DNA of 64,000 nucleotides from Clostridiales bacterium (GTDB lineage: Bacteria > Bacillota > Clostridia > Oscillospirales > Oscillospiraceae), in contig DYCR01000001.1 in the NCBI GenBank assembly GCA_019418025.1, positions 62,001 through 126,000 of the forward strand, written 5' to 3'. The translations under genes were made by a program, and so were the position numbers. Every line of letters begins with the position of its first letter. The stretch's first letter is position 1. Shown here in pieces: positions 8,399 to 16,969 of the stretch. Under the pieces are notes generated by a model that saw nothing but the letters and a program-made list of their open reading frames with translations, was not told the origin of the DNA and did not search any database.

Positions 8399-8989
8399 AT
8401 GAAGAAGTTTGTTTGCTCTGTATGTGGTTACGTTTACGAAGGCGAGACTCTGCCCGCCGATTTCAAATGTCCTGTATGTAAGGTCGATGCTTCCAAGTTC
8501 AAGGTGATGGACACCACCAAGCTGGCTGCCGAGCACGAGTACGGCATCTACGCAAAGACCGTTAAGAACAACCCCGACATCTCCGAAGAGGACAAGAAGT
8601 TCATCTTCGATCAGCTGATGGCTAACTTCACCGGCGAATGCTCCGAGGTCGGCATGTACCTGTGCATGGCTCGCATCGCTCACCGTGAGGGTTACCCCGA
8701 GATCGGCCTGTACTGGGAGAAGGCAGCTTTCGAAGAGGCTGAGCATGCTTCCAAGTTCGCAGAGCTGCTGGGCGAGGATCTGGAGCCCAACATGAAGGCC
8801 ACCACCAAGGACAACCTGGCATGGCGCGTTGACTGCGAGTTCGGCGCAACTCAGGGCAAGTTCGATCTGGCTTCCTGCGCTAAGAAGAACGGTCTGGACG
8901 CAATCCATGACACCGTTCACGAGATGGCTCGTGACGAGGCTCGCCACGGCAAGGCTCTGAAGGGTCTGCTGGAGCGTTACTTCAACTAA
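8399..8989 (+). CDS. reverse rubrerythrin (N-terminal rubredoxin, C-terminal diiron domain)
   Basis: 196-aa peroxide-reducing protein. Residues 1-45 form a rubredoxin domain (CSVCGY and CPVCK) and the rest a ferritin-like diiron four-helix domain with metal-ligand segments [24 protein letters not shown] and [13 protein letters not shown]. Domain order is the reverse of classical rubrerythrin, as in the clostridial NADH-dependent peroxidases/oxidases that reduce H2O2 and O2. ATG 8399 has TGGAGG at 8 bases; an in-frame ATG 12 codons upstream lacks an RBS. It follows the small rubredoxin by 66 bases and is probably under PerR control. Confidence 0.92.
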   Translation: MKKFVCSVCGYVYEGETLPADFKCPVCKVDASKFKVMDTTKLAAEHEYGIYAKTVKNNPDISEEDKKFIFDQLMANFTGECSEVGMYLCMARIAHREGYPEIGLYWEKAAFEEAEHASKFAELLGEDLEPNMKATTKDNLAWRVDCEFGATQGKFDLASCAKKNGLDAIHDTVHEMARDEARHGKALKGLLERYFN

Positions 8990-9166
8990 TCCTACCCTAT
9001 TTTGATACATTTCGGAAATTGTTCCGAGTCGGTAGCCAAATTGGCTCGGAACAGCTTCGATTTTGTATAATATTCCATGTGACGGGCACAGCCTGCTCAC
9101 GATGGAGTCTGCATCGATTTAGATCCCCCTCTTGATCGATACGGCTTCGGATACAAATGGATACCG

Positions 9167-9199
9167 AACCGGAAGCGGAGAAATTCGCTTCCGGTTTTT
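9167..9199 (+). terminator. intrinsic terminator with a competing upstream hairpin
   Basis: 11-bp perfect stem AACCGGAAGCG (9167-9177) / CGCTTCCGGTT (9186-9196) and five T from 9195. The start of its left arm can instead pair upstream: TTCGG (9146-9150) with CCGAA (9164-9168) and CGG (9142-9144) with CCG (9169-9171), so two mutually exclusive structures can form. Confidence 0.75.
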
Positions 9200-9331
9200 C
9201 TGCATATTTCGCCGCCTCCTACTATATATAATAAGGAAAATGATAAAGCCTCTGCTCTCCCCCCTCCTTCCCATGGTCAAAACGGGCAGTTCTGCACCAA
9301 CGGGCCGTTCATATTTTGTTCAGAATTGCCG

Positions 9332-9360
9332 TTGAGGAACCCTTTTCAAAGTGCTATCAT
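9332..9360 (+). promoter_or_regulatory. promoter of the cation:proton antiporter
   Basis: -35 TTGAGG (9332-9337), 17-bp spacer, -10 TATCAT (9355-9360), 33 bases before the ATG. Confidence 0.6.
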
Positions 9361-9392
9361 TATAGTGTTTTGTGAAAGAAGGAGTGTATTTT

Positions 9393-10670
9393 ATGGAGCA
9401 ATACTTGATTACGATTGCTGTTTGCATCATCGGCGGACTGATGATGTCCCGTGTTGCAAAGAAACTGTCTCTGCCTGCGGTCACCGCTTATCTGATCGCC
9501 GGTCTGATCCTCGGCCCCTTTTGTCTGGGCCAGCTGAAGATCACGGGTCTGGGCTTTCATTCTCTGGAGCAGGCCGAAGGCTTCAGCATCCTCTCTCAGG
9601 CAGCCCTTGGCTTCATCGCCTTTGCCATCGGCAACGAATTTCGCCTGAGCCAGCTGAAAACCATGGGCCATCAGGCCATAGCCGTCGGTATTTTTCAGGC
9701 GGTTTTTACCACGATTTTGGTGGATATCGCACTGATTGTCCTGCATTTTATCAACCCGAGCATGCTTTCGCTGTCCTCTGCCATCACCTTGGGTGCCATC
9801 GCTGCGGCAACCGCTCCGGCAGCCACGCTGATGGTCGTCAAGCAGTATAAGGCCGACGGCCCATTGACAAAGCTGCTGCTTTTGGTGGTAGCCATCGACG
9901 ATGCCGTGGGTCTGATGCTGTTTTCTGCCTCCTTCGGCATTGCCGAAGCACTGGAGCAGGGCAGCATCAGCATCATCGGCGTGGTGGTGGAGCCCCTTTT
10001 GGAGATCATCCTGTCTCTGGGACTGGGCGCATTGATGGGTCTTGTCCTGCACTGGGTGGAGAAATTTTTCCACTCAAGAAGTAAGCGTATGTCCATATCC
10101 GTTGCCTTTGTGCTGCTGACCGTGGGTCTTTCCATGATGAAGTTCCGGCTCGGGCCTGTTCATCTGGGCTTTTCCCTGCTGCTTGTGTGCATGATGACCG
10201 GAACGGTTTTCTGCAATGTCTGCGATTTTTCCGAGGAGCTGATGCATCGGGTGGACGGATGGACCACCCCCTTGAGCATCCTGTTTTTCGTGATCTCCGG
10301 CGCGGAGCTGGATCTGAACATCTTCCGCAACCCCATCATCCCCCTGATCGGTGTGGTGTACATCCTGTTCCGCTCTCTGGGTAAATACTTCGGCTCCTCC
10401 ATCAGCTGCTATTTCACCCACTGCGACGAAAATGTCACCAAGCACATCGGCATCACCCTCCTGCCCCAGGCAGGTGTGGCTCTGGGCATGGCCCAGACCG
10501 CCGCAGCCCTCAGCGATGGGGCGATGGTGCGCAATGTGGTGCTGTTTTCCGTGCTGATCTATGAGCTGGTCGGTCCCGAGCTTACCAAGCGGGCATTGAT
10601 CAGCGCCGGCGAGATCCGGCCCGAGGGCAGGACAAATGCCCGTATCCCCGAAAACGAAAATAAGCCCTGA
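9393..10670 (+). CDS. CPA2-family cation:proton antiporter
   Basis: 425-aa integral membrane protein with about 12 hydrophobic segments. The N-terminal YLITIAVCIIGGLMMSRVAKKL leads into the Na_H_exchanger fold, with LPAVTAYLIAGLILGP, an acidic VVAIDDAVGLMLF segment typical of CPA2 exchangers, and FFVISGAELDLNIF. It exchanges K+ or Na+ for H+ across the membrane for pH or ion homeostasis. No C-terminal RCK/TrkA_N domain is present; the tail after the last helix is only about 25 residues. ATG 9393 follows AAGAAGGAG at 8 bases. Substrate ion cannot be told from sequence. Confidence 0.88.
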   Translation: MEQYLITIAVCIIGGLMMSRVAKKLSLPAVTAYLIAGLILGPFCLGQLKITGLGFHSLEQAEGFSILSQAALGFIAFAIGNEFRLSQLKTMGHQAIAVGIFQAVFTTILVDIALIVLHFINPSMLSLSSAITLGAIAAATAPAATLMVVKQYKADGPLTKLLLLVVAIDDAVGLMLFSASFGIAEALEQGSISIIGVVVEPLLEIILSLGLGALMGLVLHWVEKFFHSRSKRMSISVAFVLLTVGLSMMKFRLGPVHLGFSLLLVCMMTGTVFCNVCDFSEELMHRVDGWTTPLSILFFVISGAELDLNIFRNPIIPLIGVVYILFRSLGKYFGSSISCYFTHCDENVTKHIGITLLPQAGVALGMAQTAAALSDGAMVRNVVLFSVLIYELVGPELTKRALISAGEIRPEGRTNARIPENENKP

Positions 10671-10680
10671 ATCCCCTGAA

Positions 10681-10709
10681 AAAGGAGCGGCTGTGCCGCT
10701 CCTTTTTTG
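10681..10709 (+). terminator. terminator of the antiporter gene
   Basis: AAAGGAGCGGC / GCCGCTCCTTT stem with a TGT loop and a run of T, 11 bases after the stop codon. Confidence 0.9.
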
Positions 10710-10744
10710 TATTTTGTCGCCCTCTGTTGATAAATCTGTTATCT

Positions 10745-10840
10745 TGTGGAAAGTTGATGGACGAATTGTGGAAAAGTCTCTTGTTTTTTCCACAGCCCTG
10801 TGCTAGAATTAAGGTGTATATTTATGCCCGTTTTTCCACA
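10745..10840. promoter_or_regulatory. DnaA-box cluster and dnaA promoter
   Basis: Three sites match TTTTCCACA exactly: 10767-10775 (reverse), 10786-10794 and 10832-10840. A weaker site, CTTTCCACA reversed, is at 10745-10753. The dnaA promoter lies within: -35 TTGTTT (10781-10786), 17-bp spacer, extended -10 TGCTAGAAT (10801-10809). One box covers the spacer just after the -35, so DnaA should repress its own gene. The cluster also forms the upstream half of a bipartite origin. Confidence 0.8.
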
Positions 10841-10886
10841 GTGATCCGGGCTTTCACATAAGTTTTCGATGAAAGGAGCCGCACTT

Positions 10887-12200
10887 ATGTATTCATCCGC
10901 CTACGTCTGGGCGAAAGTCTTGATCAATATGGAAGAACGGCTCGGCGCAGTCACCGTTTCCAGTTGGTTTGACGATGCCGAAGTGATCGAGCTGAATGAT
11001 GAGCATTTGATCATCTACTCCCCTTCCGATTTTCGTCGGGAAATCATCCGCCGCCGCTGCACCGAGTATATTCAGGACGCCCTGAAGGAGATCTTCAATT
11101 CCGACGCAAAACTGGTGGTTTTTGACGACGAGGAGCTGTCTGCCTACCGCTCCAAGGGCAAAAACAACACCACTTTGGACTTTGCGCCCCAGTTTTCCTT
11201 TGAAAATTTCGTGGTTGGCCCCTCCAACCGCTTCGCCCACGGTGCTGCCATTGCCGTTTCCAACAGTCCCGGCGAGGTCTACAACCCCCTGTTTATCTAC
11301 GGCCCCGCCGGTGTCGGCAAGACCCACCTGCTTTATGCCATTGCAAACGGCATCCGCAAGGTCAACCCCGATGCAAAGATCGTCTACATCAAGGGCGACC
11401 AGTTCACCAACGAATTGATCGCCGCCCTGCAAAGCGGTCGAAATATGGAATTCCGCACAAAATACCGGGAAGCTGACCTGTTTTTGATCGATGATATCCA
11501 GTTTATCGCCGGTAAGGAATCCACTCAGGAGGAATTTTTCCATACATTTAATAAACTGTATGAAGAGCGCAAGCAGATCGTCATGACCTCCGACCGGAAG
11601 CCCAGCGATATGCTGACTCTGGAGGACCGGCTGAAAACCCGTTTTGAATGGGGTCTGCTTGCAGATATCCAGCCCCCTGACTACGAGACCCGTATGGCGA
11701 TCCTGAAAAATAAGGCAAAAAGTCTGGGTCTTGAGCTGAGTGACGATGTCTGCAACTACATCGCCATCAACATCACCAACAACGTCCGGCAGATCGAGGG
11801 CACCGTGAAAAAGATCATGGCTTATCGGAATCTGACGGATATGCCTCTGGATCTGCCCAATATTTCCCGGGCAATCGATGATATGTTCAAGTCCGAGGGC
11901 AATGCCCTGCCCACCCCCAACCTGATCATCAGTCAGGTCTGCAAATTCTATTCCATCGACGAGGTCGTGGTCCGCGGCACCCTGAAAAACAAGGGCACCG
12001 CCGAAGCCCGTCAGGTGGCAATGTATCTGATCCGTCAGATGACAAATCTGAGTTTACCAGATATCGGACGAGAATTCAGTCGAGATCATTCCACGGTCCT
12101 TCATTCCATCCGCAAGGTAGAGGTGGCTTTGAAGGGGGGCAACACCACCCTTCAGGACAACATCCGGGACATCACGGCCAACATCAACAGCTGCCTTTGA
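10887..12200 (+). CDS. dnaA: chromosomal replication initiator protein DnaA
   Basis: 437-aa initiator ATPase that binds DnaA boxes and melts oriC. Domain I covers about residues 1-80 and a short domain II linker runs to about 95. The AAA+ domain has Walker A GPAGVGKT (139-146) and Walker B LFLIDDIQ (198-205). Domain IV contains the helix-turn-helix signature around FSRDHSTVLHSIRKVE. ATG 10887 is supported by AAAGGAG at 8 bases; an in-frame ATG six codons upstream lacks one. DnaA boxes flank the gene on both sides. Confidence 0.98.
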   Translation: MYSSAYVWAKVLINMEERLGAVTVSSWFDDAEVIELNDEHLIIYSPSDFRREIIRRRCTEYIQDALKEIFNSDAKLVVFDDEELSAYRSKGKNNTTLDFAPQFSFENFVVGPSNRFAHGAAIAVSNSPGEVYNPLFIYGPAGVGKTHLLYAIANGIRKVNPDAKIVYIKGDQFTNELIAALQSGRNMEFRTKYREADLFLIDDIQFIAGKESTQEEFFHTFNKLYEERKQIVMTSDRKPSDMLTLEDRLKTRFEWGLLADIQPPDYETRMAILKNKAKSLGLELSDDVCNYIAINITNNVRQIEGTVKKIMAYRNLTDMPLDLPNISRAIDDMFKSEGNALPTPNLIISQVCKFYSIDEVVVRGTLKNKGTAEARQVAMYLIRQMTNLSLPDIGREFSRDHSTVLHSIRKVEVALKGGNTTLQDNIRDITANINSCL

Positions 12201-12486
12201 TCCCGTATATGGGGGAGAAAATCAAAATTTTTTACGCTGATTTTTATCCACAGAGGCTGTGGATAGTTGAAAACTTTTCTGTTGATAACCGTCAGGGTCA
12301 AAATCCTTCCACATTGCCTGTGTAAAAGTTTTGATCTCCACACATATCGTTGTGGATAAAAAGCCGTTGCGGCTCTAAAGCAAATCGGACTTTTCCACAT
12401 AAAATCCCTCTACTACTTCTACTGCTACAAATTTATTATCTATTTATATATATTTTTATTTATTCTTTTACCAAAGGAGTTTGCTT
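12201..12486. other. oriC: origin of replication (oriC) between dnaA and dnaN
   Basis: Perfect DnaA boxes TTATCCACA lie at 12244-12252 (+) and 12351-12359 (-); TTTTCCACA at 12391-12399 (+); CTATCCACA at 12258-12266 (-), which forms a 9-bp inverted repeat with the first box; CCTTCCACA at 12305-12313 is weak. After the last + box come 11 bases and then six trinucleotides TAC-TAC-TTC-TAC-TGC-TAC (12411-12428), matching the DnaA-trio element. An almost pure A/T stretch (12429-12470) follows, the likely unwinding region. The order box, trios, AT-rich region is that of the Bacillus unwinding module. Confidence 0.88.
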
Positions 12487-13596
12487 ATGCGATTTACCTG
12501 TGAAAAAAGTGCGCTGGTCACTGCACTGAATATTGCAAGCCGAACGGTTGCCCAGAAGAGCAGCCTGAGCGTGATCGAAGGCATTCTTTGCAGGGCCGGA
12601 ATGAATCTGGCTCTGACCGGCTACAACATGGAAACGGCGATCACCTATGAAATCGAGGCTGAGATCTCCGATCCCGGTGAATGCATCCTGCCTGCAAAGC
12701 TTTTCGGCGATATCGTTCGCCGTCTGCCCGAGGGTCCTGTCACCGTCGTTGTGGACGAGGCCTTCAAGGTTTCCATCCGTGCAGGCTTTGCCTCCTTCAA
12801 CATTGCCGCCGAATCTGCCGAGGATTATCCGGAGCTTCCCGATGTTGGGGAGGGGCGAGGGGTCAAAATCCCGCAAAATGCCCTGAAACGCATGATTTCC
12901 GGAACTATTTTTGCCGTTTCTGAAAATCAGAGCCGTCCCATCCATACCGGCGTCCGGTTCGAGGTGGAGGATAGTGCCATTTCTGCCATCGCAGTTGACG
13001 GCTTCCGGCTTGCCCGCCGGACCTTCCATCCTCAGGAAAATACCGGACGGACCATGGCCTTCGTCGTTCCGGCTGCTGCATTGAAGGAGGTCGAAAAGAT
13101 CCTCACCGATTCTGACGACAATGCCGTTTTCACCCTTGGCACGAACCACATCCTGTTCCAGATTGCCGGAGCCACACTGGTCTGCCGGCTGCTTGAGGGT
13201 GATTTTCTGGACTGGAAGCGGGTTGTCCCCACGGATTGCCCCATCAAATTGGTTGCAAATGTTTCGGATCTGTCCAGTTCTATCGAGCGTGTCGGCCTGA
13301 TCGTATCTGAAAAGTTCAAAAGTCCCGTCCGCTGCGTGTTCTCGGATCAGAACCTGCTGCTGCACACCAACACTACCATCGGTGCGGCGGAGGATCAATG
13401 CTCCATTGCCGGAGACGGCAACGAGCTGGAGATCGGCTTCAATGTGCGCTATCTTGCCGATGCGCTGAAGGCCGTCCCCACCGAGGAGGTCACACTGGAG
13501 CTGACCAACGGCTTGAGCCCCATCGTCCTGACCCCCGTGGATGATAAGGAGGATTTTGCCTACATGGTCCTTCCCGTCCGGCTGAAAAATGAGTGA
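12487..13596 (+). CDS. dnaN: DNA polymerase III subunit beta (sliding clamp)
   Basis: 369-aa ring-forming clamp that tethers polymerase to DNA, with three similar clamp domains of about 120 residues. Typical segments are RFTCEKSALVTALNIASRTV at the N-terminus, an IHTGVRFEVEDSAISAIAVDGFRLA-like stretch in domain 2 and the C-terminal YMVLPVRLKNE. ATG 12487 is preferred over a TTG two codons earlier because AAAGGAG is 7 bases upstream. It follows oriC and precedes yaaA by 59 bases. Confidence 0.97.
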   Translation: MRFTCEKSALVTALNIASRTVAQKSSLSVIEGILCRAGMNLALTGYNMETAITYEIEAEISDPGECILPAKLFGDIVRRLPEGPVTVVVDEAFKVSIRAGFASFNIAAESAEDYPELPDVGEGRGVKIPQNALKRMISGTIFAVSENQSRPIHTGVRFEVEDSAISAIAVDGFRLARRTFHPQENTGRTMAFVVPAAALKEVEKILTDSDDNAVFTLGTNHILFQIAGATLVCRLLEGDFLDWKRVVPTDCPIKLVANVSDLSSSIERVGLIVSEKFKSPVRCVFSDQNLLLHTNTTIGAAEDQCSIAGDGNELEIGFNVRYLADALKAVPTEEVTLELTNGLSPIVLTPVDDKEDFAYMVLPVRLKNE

Positions 13597-13655
13597 TTTT
13601 TCTGCTGTTTCCACAGGTCCTGTGGAAACAGCGTCCAAACGTAAGGAGTTTTTCC

Positions 13656-13913
13656 ATGAAAGTTACCGTAACCAAAAAAAATCCCGGCGATGATATCCCC
13701 GTGGTCATCGGCACCGAGTTTATCAAGCTGGAATCTGCACTGAAGCTTGCCAATGCGGTCCCCTCCGGCGGGCAGGCAAAGATCCTGATCCAAGAGGGCG
13801 AGGCCTCGGTCAACGGCGAGGTCTGCACCATGCGGGGAAAAAAGCTCTATCCCGGCGACCGTTTTTCCTTTATGGGTCAGAGCTATCTGATTTGCATCCA
13901 TGCACCTGTGTGA
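13656..13913 (+). CDS. yaaA: S4-domain RNA-binding protein YaaA
   Basis: 85-aa protein with an S4 RNA-binding fold: FIKLESALKLANAVPSGGQAK, then IQEGEASVNGEVCTMRGKKLYPGD. The conserved neighbour of recF between dnaN and recF in Firmicutes; thought to act in ribosome assembly. Start ATG 13656 has TAAGGAG at 7 bases. Its last 14 bases overlap the start of recF, so the two are translationally coupled. Confidence 0.92.
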   Translation: MKVTVTKKNPGDDIPVVIGTEFIKLESALKLANAVPSGGQAKILIQEGEASVNGEVCTMRGKKLYPGDRFSFMGQSYLICIHAPV

Positions 13914-15000
13914 GCTGAGCCTGCGGGGCTTCCGCAATTATGAGCAGCTGGAATTCACCGCCCAGCCGGGGGTGAACCTGATCGTGGGCGACAATGCTCA
14001 GGGAAAAACCAACCTGCTGGAGTCCATTGTCTATTTAGGCTCCGGAAAAAGCTTTCGCACCCAAAAGAACGGGGAATTGGTCCGTTTTGGGGCGGATTTT
14101 GCAGATATTTCCGGAAAAGTTTATTCACAGGAGCGGGAACAGACCCTGCGGGCGGTGCTTTTTTCCGGCCACAGGCCCCGGCAGCTGTACCGCAACGGGG
14201 TGAAAAAGAAAACCGCCGCGGATCTGAGCGGCGTTCTGAGTACGGTTTTGTTCTGTCCGGAGGATCTGATGGTCCTGAAAACGGGGGCCGCCGCCCGCCG
14301 GCGGCTTGGGGATCAGGCTCTGTGTCAGCTGCGGCCCAATTATGACGCGGCACTGACCGAGTATAACCGGATTCTGGAGCAGAAGAACAAGATCTTAAAG
14401 GATCGCTTTGATCATCCCCAGCTGTTGGAGCTGCTGCCGGAGTATAATCAGCGGCTGTGTCAGGTGGGGGCGATGCTGATTTCCTACCGTGCAAGATTTT
14501 ATGCAAGCCTCGGCGAGGCGGCGTCCGTGTACCACGGACAGTTTTCCGGAGGCGCAGAGGATTTTGTGCTGACATACAAGACCGTGTCTACCGTGCAGGA
14601 TTCTATGGCTCCACTTGCAAAACTCACGCAGGATCTGCAAGAACATCTTGCATCTCATGCAAAAGCGGAGCTTGAGTCCGGTCAGTGCCTGACCGGTCCC
14701 CACAAAGATGATTTCGATGTGACCCTTTCCGGGCTGTCGGTGAAGAGCTTCGGCTCTCAGGGGCAGACCCGTACCGCGGCCATCAGTCTCAAGCTTGCCC
14801 AGCGGGAGCTGATGCGCCGGGAAAGCGGCGAGGAGCCGGTTTTGCTGCTGGATGACGTGCTTTCCGAGCTGGACCCCGGCAGACAGGACTTCGTCCTGAA
14901 CCAGATCACCTCGGGGCAGGTGTTCATCACCTGCTGTGAGCCCGGTCGATTCACAAAGCTCGGCCAAACCATTCAGATCCGCAAGGGTCAGATCCTATAA
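13900..15000 (+). CDS. recF: DNA replication and repair protein RecF
   Basis: 366-aa SMC/ABC-like ATPase that helps load RecA at single-strand gaps. Walker A is GDNAQGKTN (30-38) and the C-terminal part has the Walker B LLLDDVLSELD preceded by the SFGSQGQTRT signature segment. The N-terminal LCELSLRGFRNYEQLEF is typical. It starts inside yaaA, and gyrB follows after 28 bases with its own SD. The remB/yaaB gene usually found between recF and gyrB is absent here. Confidence 0.96.
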   Translation: MHLCELSLRGFRNYEQLEFTAQPGVNLIVGDNAQGKTNLLESIVYLGSGKSFRTQKNGELVRFGADFADISGKVYSQEREQTLRAVLFSGHRPRQLYRNGVKKKTAADLSGVLSTVLFCPEDLMVLKTGAAARRRLGDQALCQLRPNYDAALTEYNRILEQKNKILKDRFDHPQLLELLPEYNQRLCQVGAMLISYRARFYASLGEAASVYHGQFSGGAEDFVLTYKTVSTVQDSMAPLAKLTQDLQEHLASHAKAELESGQCLTGPHKDDFDVTLSGLSVKSFGSQGQTRTAAISLKLAQRELMRRESGEEPVLLLDDVLSELDPGRQDFVLNQITSGQVFITCCEPGRFTKLGQTIQIRKGQIL

Positions 15001-15016
15001 CCAATCCATTTTCTAA

Positions 15017-16957
<1,941 letters not shown>

Positions 16958-16969
16958 GGAGGGATCGTT

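Larger units (their letters stand above)
8990..9392 (+). other. intergenic region with hairpin, terminator and possible attenuator
   Basis: 403 bases without a convincing gene. It holds a 9-bp inverted repeat TGTTCCGAG (9020-9028) / CTCGGAACA (9045-9053) that may end the rubrerythrin transcript, a TATAAT at 9066-9071, a clear terminator at 9167-9199, and a separate promoter (9332-9360) for the antiporter. A short RNA of about 120 nt could run from about 9078 to 9199; I recognise no known RNA family in it. Confidence 0.5.

Noticed and set aside
9078..9199. SRP RNA, 6S RNA or a known riboswitch upstream of the antiporter
   Set aside because: I looked for the SRP apical loop and the known ydaO, yybP and M-box cores and saw none; only hairpins and a terminator are supported.
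9132..9335. 67-codon plus-strand frame between rubrerythrin and the antiporter
   Set aside because: It runs through a strong terminator and the antiporter promoter and has no SD.
12411..12428. Simple microsatellite (TAC repeat) before dnaN
   Set aside because: Its fixed position between a DnaA box and the AT-rich stretch fits DnaA-trios better than a random microsatellite, so it is annotated as part of oriC.
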